Source: Williamsia sp. (lineage in GTDB: Bacteria > Actinomycetota > Actinomycetes > Mycobacteriales > Mycobacteriaceae). From it: a stretch of DNA of 64,000 nucleotides. This document shows, piece after piece, positions 36,661-45,073 of this stretch. Under the pieces are notes generated by a model. That model searched no databases. It was not told where the DNA came from and saw only the letters and a list, made by a program, of their open reading frames with translations. A program made the position numbers and the translations under genes. Every line of letters starts with the position of its first letter. Position 1 is the stretch's first letter. The stretch is from NCBI RefSeq assembly GCF_016462415.1, contig NZ_JAEMTF010000001.1:44338-108337 (forward strand), given 5' to 3'.

Positions 36661-38082
36661 TCAGTGCTTGAAGTGGTTGCGGTGGGGCAGCTCGCCGGAG
36701 GTGTGCACCCGGCGCAGTCCGTCGATGGCGGTGGTGATGTTCTCGCACAGGACACGTGCCATGTCGGCGGAGAAGCCTTCGCGCACGACGATGCGCAGCA
36801 CCGCGACGTCGGTGGCGTCGGCGGGCATCGTGTACGCCGGGACCTGCCATCCGAACGCGGCCAGGGCGCGGGAGAGGTCGAACACCGAGAAACCCGGGTC
36901 GCCTGCGGTGGCGAACGTCACCACCGGGATCGCCGAGCCGTCGGAGATGATCTCGAACTCCGACATCTCGCCGAGCTGCTGCGCGAGCCACTGCGCGGTC
37001 TCCGACAGACAGATCATGATCGACCGATACCCCTCGAATCCGAGTCGCAGGAAGTTGTAGTACTGACCGATCACCTGATTGCCGGGACGCGAGAAGTTGA
37101 GCGTGAAGGTCGGCATGTCGCCGCCCAGGTAGTTGACGTGGAACACCAGGTCCTCGGGGAGGAACTCCTTGTCGCGCCACACCGCGAACCCGATGCCGGG
37201 GTAGGTGAGTCCGTATTTGTGACCGCTGGCGTTGATCGACACGACCCGCGGCAGGCGGAAATCCCACTCCAGGTCGGGATCGGTGAACGGGACGACGAAC
37301 CCGCCGCTGGCCGCGTCGACATGGACCGGCACGTCGACACCGCCGCCTGCTGCGACCTCGTCGAGCGCGGCCACGATCTCGGCGACGGGCTCGAGCTCAC
37401 CGGTGAAGGTGGTCCCCAGGATGGCCACCACACCGATGGTGTTCTCGTCGACGGCCGCGGTGACCTGCTCGGGGGTGATGACGTAGCGACCCGGTTCGAC
37501 CGGGAGATAGACGGCGTCGACGTCGAAGTAACGACAGAACTTCTCCCACACCACCTGCACGTTCGACCCGAGCACCAGGTTCGGTCGGTGCGTGTCCACG
37601 CCGGCGTCGCGACGCCGCTGACGCCACCGCCACTTCATGGCCAGCCCGGCCAGCATCACCGCCTCGCTGGAGCCGATCGTGCTGACGCCGATCGCACTGG
37701 ACGGGTCGGTCGGGTCGAGGTCGGGCGCGTGGAAGAGGTCCGCGACCATGGACACACAGCGCGATTCGATCGCCGACGTCGCCGGGTACTCGTCCTTGTC
37801 GATCATGTTCTTGTCGAATGTCTCGGCCATCAGCTTCTCGGCCTGGGGGTCCATCCACGTGGTGACGAACGTGGCCAGGTTCAGGCGCGAGGCCCCGTCG
37901 AACATCATCTCGTCGTGGATGAACCGGTAGGCGGCGTCGGGATCCATCGACTCCGCGGGCATCCGCAACGCGGGGATCTTCTGCGTCGACAGTCGACCGG
38001 TGTAGGCGGGGGAGAGGTGCGTGTCGGTCGGCACGCTCCTGGGGCCGGACGCGGCGTCGTGGGACTCGGGCGATGGGGACAC
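36661..38082 (-). CDS. gadB: Glutamate decarboxylase
   Basis: A PLP enzyme (473 residues) that converts glutamate to GABA and CO2, consuming a proton. The Lys that binds PLP lies in 'SINASGHKYGLTYPGIGF'; 'HVDAASGGFVVPF' carries the PLP-ring Asp, and 'TSAIESRCVSMVADLFHAP' is typical of bacterial/plant GADs. The C-terminus ends 'LPHRNHFKH', with histidines like those of the autoinhibitory tail in E. coli GadB. The GTG at 38082 is preferred over the track ATG because GAGGAG sits 5 bases before it. No GABA antiporter (gadC) is adjacent, so acid resistance by exchange is not evident. It is divergent from htpG. Confidence 0.95.
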   Translation of the reverse strand: MSPSPESHDAASGPRSVPTDTHLSPAYTGRLSTQKIPALRMPAESMDPDAAYRFIHDEMMFDGASRLNLATFVTTWMDPQAEKLMAETFDKNMIDKDEYPATSAIESRCVSMVADLFHAPDLDPTDPSSAIGVSTIGSSEAVMLAGLAMKWRWRQRRRDAGVDTHRPNLVLGSNVQVVWEKFCRYFDVDAVYLPVEPGRYVITPEQVTAAVDENTIGVVAILGTTFTGELEPVAEIVAALDEVAAGGGVDVPVHVDAASGGFVVPFTDPDLEWDFRLPRVVSINASGHKYGLTYPGIGFAVWRDKEFLPEDLVFHVNYLGGDMPTFTLNFSRPGNQVIGQYYNFLRLGFEGYRSIMICLSETAQWLAQQLGEMSEFEIISDGSAIPVVTFATAGDPGFSVFDLSRALAAFGWQVPAYTMPADATDVAVLRIVVREGFSADMARVLCENITTAIDGLRRVHTSGELPHRNHFKH

Positions 38083-38228
38083 GGAGACTCCTCGGAAAGT
38101 GTGGCGAGCGCAGGCGCGGTGGGGAGGGACCCTTCCGGGATACACCAGCGCGGGCGGCGGGGTGGGCCGATCGTGGTCTCGGTAAGATCGTGTGCCGACT
38201 CGATCACGACACAGGAGAAGAGATCACA

Positions 38229-40202
38229 GTGAGCGCACCTGTCGAAGAACGTGAATTCCAGGCCGAGACCCGCCAATTGCTCGACCTCATGGTTCATTCC
38301 GTCTATTCGAACAAGGACAGCTTCCTGCGCGAGTTGGTGTCGAATGCGTCCGACGCTCTCGACAAACTGCGCCTCGAGGCATTCCAGAACAAGGACCTCG
38401 ACGTCGACACGTCGGATCTGCACATCACGATCGAGCGGGACCCGCAGGCGCGCATCCTGACCATCCGTGACAACGGCATCGGCATGTCGCGCGACGACGT
38501 CGTCGGACTGATCGGCACGCTCGCCCGATCGGGCACCGCCGAGCTGCGCAAGAAACTCGCCGAGGCCAAGGACTCCGCGGCGTCGCAGGACCTCATCGGA
38601 CAGTTCGGCATCGGCTTCTACTCGACGTTCATGGTCGCCGACTCCGTCACCCTGCTCACCCGTAAGGCAGGGGAGAGCGAGGGCACCAAGTGGGAGTCCA
38701 GCGGTGCGGGTACCTACACCATCGAGACCGTGCCGGATGCGCCGCAGGGGACCTCGGTCACGCTGGCGCTCAAGCCGGCCGACACCGACGACGCCCTGCA
38801 CGACTACGCCGACGACTCGAAGCTCCGTGAGCTGATCAAGCGTTACTCGGACTTCATCGCCTGGCCGATCCGCATGGACGTCGAGCGCACCGAGACCGTC
38901 GAGGCCGAGGATGTCGCCGAGGGCGAGGACAAGCCCGAACCGACCACGCGCACCGTCGTCGAGACCCAGCAGCTGAACTCCATGAAGGCGCTGTGGTCGA
39001 AGTCGAAGGACGAGGTCGAACCCGAGGAGTACAAGGAGTTCTACCGTCACGTCAGCCACGCATGGGACGACCCGCTCGAGACCATCGCGCTCAAGGCCGA
39101 GGGCACGTTCGAGTATCAGGCACTGCTGTTCATCCCGACCCAGGCGCCCTTCGACCTCTTCATGCGCGAGCGCAACGGCGGCATCTCGCTGTACGTCAAG
39201 CGCGTGTTCATCATGGACGACTGCGAGGAGCTGATCCCGGAGTACCTGCGGTTCGTCAAGGGTGTCGTGGACGCGGCGGATCTCTCCCTCAACGTCTCCC
39301 GCGAGATCCTGCAGCAGGACCGACAGATCCGCGCGATCCGACGTCGACTGACCAAGAAGGTGCTCTCGACGATCAAGGACATCCAGACCTCGCGTCCGGA
39401 GGACTACACCACGCTGTGGAGCCAGTTCGGTCGGGCCATCAAGGAAGGCCTAATCAACGACCAGGACAACAAGGATGCCCTGTTGGCGATCTCGTCCTTC
39501 GAGTCGACCCACGACGCCGAATCGATGACCACTCTCGCCGATTACGTCGGCCGGATGAAGGTCGGACAGGACGAGATCTACTACCTCACCGGCGAATCCC
39601 GTCAGGCCATGGAGAACTCGCCGCACATCGAGGCGTTCCGGGCCAAGGGCATCGAGGTGCTGCTGCTCGGCGACCCGGTCGACGAGATGTGGGTCGGGTC
39701 GGTCCCCGAGTTCGACGGCAAGGCCCTGCGGTCGATCGCCAAGGGCGAGGTCGACCTCGACGACGACGCGGGCAAGTCCGACGACGAGAAGAAGGAGGCG
39801 GCCACCGAGCGCGAGGAGCGCGACAAGAAGTTCGCCGACCTCACCGGCTGGCTGACCGAGGCGCTGTCCGAGCACATCAAGGAGACCCGCCTGTCGACCC
39901 GCCTCACCGATTCACCGGCCTGCCTGGTCGGGGACACGTTCAGCTTCTCGCCGCAGATGGAGAAGCTCTACCGCGCGTCGGGTCAGATGCTGCCGCCGAC
40001 CAAGCGGATCCTCGAACTGAACCCGGACCATCCGCTGATCGTCGCGCTGCGATCTGCCCACGACGCCAAGGCCGACGATCCGTCACTGGCCGACACCGCC
40101 GAGCTGCTCTACGGGATGGCCGTCATCGCCGAGGGTGGGGAGCTGTCCGATTCGGCGCGGTTCAGCCGGTTGCTCGCAGATCGGTTGGCCGCCACCATCT
40201 GA
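38229..40202 (+). CDS. htpG: Molecular chaperone HtpG (Hsp90)
   Basis: ATP-dependent chaperone, 657 residues. GHKL ATPase motifs in order: '[19 protein letters not shown]', '[11 protein letters not shown]', '[17 protein letters not shown]'. The middle domain with '[19 protein letters not shown]' and '[17 protein letters not shown]' follows, and a helical dimerisation end. An acidic linker lies near residue 230. The GTG at 38229 has a GGAGAAGAG site. A TAAGAT hexamer at 38183 could be the -10; no HAIR or CIRCE-type inverted repeat was seen, so heat-shock control is not visible in the 146-base gap to gadB. Confidence 0.97.
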
Positions 40203-40277
40203 CGTGCGGGCGCGTCGGGTCGGTCACCTACTGCTAATTTGACTGTCGTTTGAATGCTCGACAGCAAAGGAGCTGTG

Positions 40278-41606
40278 GTGACCTACCCGATCATCGGTGC
40301 GCCCGACGCCGCGAACACCGCCTGGGTGATGGCAAGTGCGGCTCTCGTCCTGGTGATGACGCCTGCGCTGGCCTTCTTCTACGGTGGCATGGTGCGCGCG
40401 AAGAGCGTCCTGAACATGATGATGATGTGCTTTGCGGCCATCGGCGTCGTGTGGGTCCTGTGGCTGGTGTTCGGGTATTCGTTGGCATTCGGCGACGACA
40501 TCGGCGGAGTGATCGGCGACCCCACCCAGTTCGCCGGTCTGAAGCATCTCTTCGGGGGCGATTACGCGCCGGGTGAGCCGGCGTCGGCCGCCATCCCACT
40601 GGTCGGCACCATCCCGGCGATGGTCTTCGTGATGTTCCAGGCCGGCTTCGCGATGGTGACGGTGGCGCTGATCGCCGGTGCCGTGGCCGACCGGATGAAG
40701 TTCACCGCGTGGTTGCTCTTCGCCGCGCTGTGGGCGACGTTGGTGTACTTCCCGGTCGCGCACTGGGTCTTCGCCCTCGACGGTCTCGCCGCCGAGAAGG
40801 GCGGATGGATCGTCAACCATCTGGGGGCGATCGACTTCGCCGGTGGCACCGCGGTCGAGATCAACTCGGGTGCATCTGCTCTCGTGCTCGCGCTGGTCGT
40901 CGGGACCCGACGTGGGTGGCCCCGCGATCCGATGCGTCCGCACAATCTGCCCGCGGTCATGCTCGGTGCCGGACTGCTCTGGCTGGGCTGGTTCGGGTTC
41001 AACGCCGGTTCGGCGTTGGCCGCCGACGGCACCGCCGCCCTGGCCCTGGCCAACACCCTCGGTGCCGGCGCGGTGTCGATGATGAGCTGGCTGCTCGTCG
41101 AACGCATCCGACAGGGCAAGCCGACCTCGTTCGGCGCGGCATCCGGTGTGGTCGCCGGACTCGTCGCGATCACCCCCGCCTGCGCATCGGTCACCCCGAT
41201 CGGCGCACTGGCCATCGGCATCGTCGCCGGTGCGGTCAGCTCCCTGGCCATCGAGCTGAAATACAAGCTGGGATACGACGACTCGCTCGACGTCGTCGGT
41301 GTGCACCTCGTCGGTGGTGTCGTCGGCACCGTCATGATCGGGCTCGTCGCGAGCAGCGCGTCACCCGCGGGTGTCGACGGACTCTTCTACGGTGGCGGAC
41401 TGGATCAGCTCTGGCGGCAGTTGGTGGCCGTCCTGGCCGTCGGCGGATACGCGATGGCCGTGACCGCGGTCATCGCGCTCGTGCTCAAGGCGACCATCGG
41501 TGTCCGCGCCCATCCGCAGGACGAGGCCGACGGCATCGACGACGCGGAGCATGCCGAGACCGCGTACGACATGGCGGCCTCGCGCGGCGGACGCGTCGAC
41601 ATCTAG
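40278..41606 (+). CDS. amt: Ammonium transporter
   Basis: A 442-residue Amt/MEP/Rh channel with eleven predicted membrane helices. Pore landmarks are 'FFYGGMVRAKSVLNMMMM' in the first helices, the first pore His in 'YFPVAHWVFALDG', 'WFGFNAGSALAADG', and the second pore His in 'DVVGVHLVGGVVGT'. The C-terminal cytosolic tail ('HPQDEADGIDDAEHAETAYD') is the usual regulatory region. Start at GTG 40278 is chosen because AAAGGAG lies 5 bases before; the track ATG at 40254 has none. No glnK/glnD follows, so PII control must come from elsewhere. Together with urease it serves ammonia acquisition. Confidence 0.95.
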   Translation: MTYPIIGAPDAANTAWVMASAALVLVMTPALAFFYGGMVRAKSVLNMMMMCFAAIGVVWVLWLVFGYSLAFGDDIGGVIGDPTQFAGLKHLFGGDYAPGEPASAAIPLVGTIPAMVFVMFQAGFAMVTVALIAGAVADRMKFTAWLLFAALWATLVYFPVAHWVFALDGLAAEKGGWIVNHLGAIDFAGGTAVEINSGASALVLALVVGTRRGWPRDPMRPHNLPAVMLGAGLLWLGWFGFNAGSALAADGTAALALANTLGAGAVSMMSWLLVERIRQGKPTSFGAASGVVAGLVAITPACASVTPIGALAIGIVAGAVSSLAIELKYKLGYDDSLDVVGVHLVGGVVGTVMIGLVASSASPAGVDGLFYGGGLDQLWRQLVAVLAVGGYAMAVTAVIALVLKATIGVRAHPQDEADGIDDAEHAETAYDMAASRGGRVDI

Positions 41607-41962
41607 TCCGACTGGTCCACACGGGTCGCCGGGATCGGCCGCGGCCGACGGCATCTCGCCCATCCGCACAGAACGCCATCGTCGACATGAACGAGAGATG
41701 GACAGGCGGTGCGTTCAAATCGTTTGGTGGGCTTCGCATTACGATTTGACCGGTTCTGAGATCGGAATCGGCCCGCGTTCACACCACGGGGTGGTCGTTG
41801 TCACCGAAACGCGAGGATCAGTTCACCGCGTGTTCTTCTCGCTGCTTCAGGCTTCTGCCGATCGAGAGAGTCAGCTCTCCACCAATGCGCTCGATCGACA
41901 CCCATTGAAGTGAATGTGATCCGTGAGTGCGCTCCGGGTCCCGATTGTCCGAAAGAGGAACA
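41607..41962. other. 356-base non-coding stretch before the porin genes
   Basis: No credible ORF. It holds a 14-base palindrome TCGGCCGCGGCCGA (41635-41648), which may help terminate amt, a 9-bp inverted repeat at 41715-41749, and the AAAGAGG ribosome site just before the first porin. The AT-richer stretch around 41710-41760 is a likely place for the porin promoter, giving a leader of some 200 bases, but no clear -35/-10 pair was found. Confidence 0.6.
41715..41749. repeat. Spaced inverted repeat in the porin leader region
   Basis: TCAAATCGT (41715-41723) and ACGATTTGA (41741-41749) are perfect 9-base inverted copies 17 bases apart, in a locally AT-rich patch. They could be paired operator half-sites or the stem of a leader RNA. 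Confidence 0.45.
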
Positions 41963-42670
41963 ATGAGCAAGAACTCCACCGCGTTGCGGCGGGCGGCATC
42001 GCTCGGAGCGATGACCATGGTCGGCGCTGCGGCAGTCGGTCTGGTCGCTCCGGGTGCAGCCAACGCCGACACCTTCGTCAAGCTCCCGAACGGGGCCATC
42101 CGCGGTGACGACGGCATCGTCCTCGCCCGTTCCAACGAGCGCGCCCAGCTCTCGCCGTCGCTGGCGGCCAACGGCGCGGGTCGGACCGCATGGGTGTCCG
42201 CGGACATCACGCTGTCCGCGCCGAACCTCAAGGCCAAGAAGGCCGGCCCGAACCGTGGTGCGCAGAGCGAGAGCAACTCCACCTCGGGCACGCTCGGCAC
42301 GAACTCGACCGAGACCAACGGCGCTGCCGCCACGTTGTCCACCGGCTACATCGTCGGCTGCCAGGTCACCGTCGGCAACCTGACGCTGGGCGGCGGCGCG
42401 ACGGTCAGCAACATCGGCGCCGCGTTGCCCACCGCGACGGTCAACGGTTCGTTCTCGCTGCCGCTCACCCCGGGTGCGGTGTCCTTCGTGATCGTCAACT
42501 CGAAGAACATCGAGAAGAAGGGGACGTACTACATCTCCTACGATCGCGCCCAGCTGCAGATCCAGGGATGCGGAGGCTACGCCCAGGCCCGCGCGTTCAC
42601 GGTGGTCGAGACCACCGGCGAGAGCCAGCAGAAGGTCACCCTGTACGGCAAGCCGTTCTCCATCGGCTGA
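41963..42670 (+). CDS. MspA-family outer-membrane porin 1
   Basis: A secreted 235-residue protein. The signal peptide of about 33 residues ends 'PGAANA' with cleavage before 'DTFVKLPNG'. The mature part is an MspA-type porin subunit: 'YIVGCQVTVGNLTLGGGATV' and the end 'GCGGYAQARAFTVVETTG', then 'VTLYGKPFSIG'. Such subunits assemble as oligomeric pores across the mycolate outer membrane and admit small hydrophilic solutes. Compared with its neighbour it has a Ser/Thr/Asn-rich insertion around residues 100-120. AAAGAGG precedes the ATG. Part of a two-gene unit with 42713-43387. Confidence 0.92.
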   Translation: MSKNSTALRRAASLGAMTMVGAAAVGLVAPGAANADTFVKLPNGAIRGDDGIVLARSNERAQLSPSLAANGAGRTAWVSADITLSAPNLKAKKAGPNRGAQSESNSTSGTLGTNSTETNGAAATLSTGYIVGCQVTVGNLTLGGGATVSNIGAALPTATVNGSFSLPLTPGAVSFVIVNSKNIEKKGTYYISYDRAQLQIQGCGGYAQARAFTVVETTGESQQKVTLYGKPFSIG

Positions 42671-42712
42671 TCCCCTCACACCCACGAACCACATCACCAG
42701 ACAAGGGATTCG

Positions 42713-43387
42713 ATGAACAACTCGCACAAAGCAACCCGCCGTGCCGCGGGGCTCGCCGGGACCAGCGCCGCGCTGGTCGCTGCCGCAGCACTACTGGCAC
42801 AGGGCTCGGCGAACGCCGACGTCTTCGTGAAGCTGCCCAACCAGGTCCAGAACACCACCCTGCAGGACGGCACCAAGGTGTCGATCACCCGCACGGGTGA
42901 GACCGCGACCATCGCACCGTCGCTGGGCGGGACGCCGCTGCACCGCGCCGCACAGGTGTCCGCGCGGTACCAGGTGACCTCCAGCAAGAAGGCCAAGATC
43001 CGCATCCAGGCCGGGTACATCGTCGGCTGCCAGGTCAGCATCGCGTCCACCACCTCCGGTGGCAGCGGGACCACCACCGAGAACCTCGCGGGGACCAGCA
43101 CCGCCACCGGCGGCGGCGCGAACCAGTCGCTCACGCTGGGGCCGGGCCAGGCGACCCAGTACTTCATCAACCAGGTGGAGAAGGCCGACGATTTCGGCAG
43201 CCAGCAGTACACCAACAACGTCGACTACGAGGGCTCCAAGCTCAAGCTCAGCTACACGGGCTCGCAGCTGCAGCTGACCGGCTGTGCCGGTTACGCCCAG
43301 GCGCGCTCGGTCGCGATCGTGCGCGTGCGCACGTCGAACGTCGACAAGCAGGTCACGTTCTACGGCAAGCCGTTCTCGATCGGTTGA
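42713..43387 (+). CDS. MspA-family outer-membrane porin 2
   Basis: A 224-residue secreted porin subunit with signal peptide ending 'GSANA' before 'DVFVKLPNQ'. Family motifs are 'IAPSLGGTPLHRAAQVSA', 'GYIVGCQVSIASTTSGG' and 'LTGCAGYAQARSVAIVRV'. The final 'FYGKPFSIG' is identical to that of porin 1 apart from the first residue. The two cysteines in equivalent positions suggest a conserved disulfide or buried pair. The paralogues differ greatly in the middle, so they may form pores of different selectivity or a mixed oligomer. A strong hairpin closes the unit just downstream. Confidence 0.92.
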   Translation: MNNSHKATRRAAGLAGTSAALVAAAALLAQGSANADVFVKLPNQVQNTTLQDGTKVSITRTGETATIAPSLGGTPLHRAAQVSARYQVTSSKKAKIRIQAGYIVGCQVSIASTTSGGSGTTTENLAGTSTATGGGANQSLTLGPGQATQYFINQVEKADDFGSQQYTNNVDYEGSKLKLSYTGSQLQLTGCAGYAQARSVAIVRVRTSNVDKQVTFYGKPFSIG

Positions 43388-43405
43388 TCTGAACCCCTCT
43401 CACGA

Positions 43406-43443
43406 GACGAATGCCCCCGGCCTGGTGGTCGGGGGCATTCGTC
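43406..43443. terminator. Strong hairpin after the porin pair
   Basis: A perfect 14-bp stem, GACGAATGCCCCCG / CGGGGGCATTCGTC, with a 10-base loop, 19 bases after the porin stop and 18 bases before the convergent lipoprotein stop. It probably terminates both transcripts; the T tract is weak on either side. Confidence 0.75.
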
Positions 43444-43460
43444 GTTCCGCGATGGGTTAC

Positions 43461-44510
43461 TCAGCGTGGCAACTGATCTGCAGGGATGATCTGCAACGAA
43501 CTGGCCTCGCCGGGCGCGCTGCCGGTGACGGCGACGATGCCGGTCACCGGGTCCATCGCCACCGAGTTCGCCTGCTGCACCGTGGGGACGTCGCCCTTGA
43601 TGCGCGGCTTGGCGGGATCGGTCATGTCCACCAGTCGGAGCGTGTTCGACGACCCCAGGGTGACCAGCAGCGTCTTGGTGCGCGCGTCATAACTGAGCCC
43701 GTACGGCTTGCCGGGAGCATCGATGCGGGCGACGTCGGTGACCTGCGGGGTGATCCGTTCGATCAGTACCGCGCCACCATCGGTGTCGGCGAACGCCACC
43801 AAGCCGTCACCGAGGGCGTGGGCGTGGGTCAGCCGGGTTCCGATCCGTTTGCTCGCGACCTCGGTCATGGTGGTGCCGTCATAGATGAACACACCGTTGC
43901 CCTGGACGTCGGCCATGGCGGCGTAGCGCCCGACCGCGGCGACACCGCCAGGCTGCGGTGGACCGGCGGGCAACGACTTGACGAGCTTGCCGTCACGGAT
44001 GAACAACGCGCCGCCGCCGTGTTCGTTGGTGCCGACGAGAGTCCCGTCCGAGGTACGCACCGCGTCGTGCGGCAGGTCGCCGACACCGGTCGCGATCGGC
44101 CCGAAGGTCCCGTCGAACGACAGTTCGGTGATGGTGTTCGAGGTCTCGAGCGGGAGGATCACCGGGCCGTCGGGGCCGGCGAGCTCGAGATGCCTGGGTG
44201 CGCCGGCGGTCGGGATGCTGCGGACCACCGATCCGGTACGCACGTTGACCAGGGTTATGGCGTCGGGCCGCCGCACACCGACCGCGGCGATGCCGGAGGT
44301 GCCGATGACGACGCCCTCGGGCTCGTTGCCGACCTCGATGACCCTGCCCGCAGGAGTCACCGTCGGTGCCGGCGCCACGGCGGGTTCCGCCGCGACCGGG
44401 GTGGCCGACGATGACGATGCGGGGGCGTCACCGCCTTCCGAATCCGTGCCACAACCCGCGACCAACACGACCGACAGAGCCACCGCAGTGGTGGCGACCA
44501 GAGACCTCAT
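43461..44510 (-). CDS. Beta-propeller lipoprotein (YncE/SMP-30-like)
   Basis: A 349-residue lipoprotein. The signal peptide ends in the lipobox 'LVAGC', so Cys20 should be lipidated, and a Ser/Ala/Pro-rich linker to about residue 55 follows. The rest is made of repeating strand blocks ('GNEPEGVVIGTSGIAAVGVR', 'KPYGLSYDARTKTLLVTLG', 'ANSVAMDPVTGIVAVTG') typical of YVTN/NHL-type propellers. A role in binding a small molecule or protein at the cell surface is likely; there is no catalytic motif. It is transcribed alone, convergent with the porins and divergent from the VOC operon. Confidence 0.82.
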   Translation of the reverse strand: MRSLVATTAVALSVVLVAGCGTDSEGGDAPASSSSATPVAAEPAVAPAPTVTPAGRVIEVGNEPEGVVIGTSGIAAVGVRRPDAITLVNVRTGSVVRSIPTAGAPRHLELAGPDGPVILPLETSNTITELSFDGTFGPIATGVGDLPHDAVRTSDGTLVGTNEHGGGALFIRDGKLVKSLPAGPPQPGGVAAVGRYAAMADVQGNGVFIYDGTTMTEVASKRIGTRLTHAHALGDGLVAFADTDGGAVLIERITPQVTDVARIDAPGKPYGLSYDARTKTLLVTLGSSNTLRLVDMTDPAKPRIKGDVPTVQQANSVAMDPVTGIVAVTGSAPGEASSLQIIPADQLPR

Positions 44511-44639
44511 GACTCCAGTGTGCCTGCACCGGCGTTCACCCGAGCGTCACTTCTCCCATCCACGCGCCCGCGTAGGGTCGGTGAGGGCAGATGCACACAT
44601 GTTTATGCGACCTCGCCGGTCGCGGAAGAGGAGCAATTC

Positions 44640-45071
44640 GTGACGATCAAAGCAACCGACTACAACCATGTTCGGTTGACCGTCCGGGACATCGCCACCT
44701 CCCGTAAGTTCTACGACGACGTCTTCGGATTCGACGTCGCGTTCGAGGCGCCGCCCGCCGACGCCGACGACGCCACCAAGGAAGCCCTCTCGTTCCTGTT
44801 CGGTGGTGTCATCTACCAGTTCGGTGGCGGCCTCCTCGGACTGCGCCCGGTCGCCCCGGGAGACGACTCGTTCACCGAGGACCGGTGCGGTCTCGATCAC
44901 CTGAGCTTCTCGGTCGCCGGTCTGTCGGATCTGCACGATGCGGCCGCGACCCTGGACAAGCTCGGCGTCGCCCACGAGGGCGTCAAGGATCTCGGCGACG
45001 CGGGCATCGCCATCCTCGAGTTCCGCGATCCCGACAACATCGCTCTGGAGATCTCCGGCCCCAACAGCTGA
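44640..45071 (+). CDS. VOC-superfamily protein (glyoxalase/dioxygenase fold), first gene of a catabolic operon
   Basis: A 143-residue protein of two paired beta-alpha-beta modules. 'YNHVRLTVRDIATSRKFYDDVFGFD' opens the first, with a possible metal His, and 'CGLDHLSFSVAGLSDLHDAAATL' opens the second; 'EFRDPDNIALEI' supplies the terminal Glu. This metal set (His, His, Glu) fits an epimerase, lyase or dioxygenase. The GTG at 44640 has an AGAGGAG site, while the track start is inside non-conserved sequence. It is followed after 2 bases by the FAD-linked oxidase, so it probably acts on the same 2-hydroxy- or 2-oxo-acid pathway. Confidence 0.8.
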   Translation: MTIKATDYNHVRLTVRDIATSRKFYDDVFGFDVAFEAPPADADDATKEALSFLFGGVIYQFGGGLLGLRPVAPGDDSFTEDRCGLDHLSFSVAGLSDLHDAAATLDKLGVAHEGVKDLGDAGIAILEFRDPDNIALEISGPNS

Positions 45072-45073
45072 GC

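Noticed and set aside
38183-38188. TAAGAT as the htpG heat-shock promoter
   Set aside because: It may be a -10, but no -35 and no HAIR/CIRCE repeat was found, so it is mentioned only in the gene entry.
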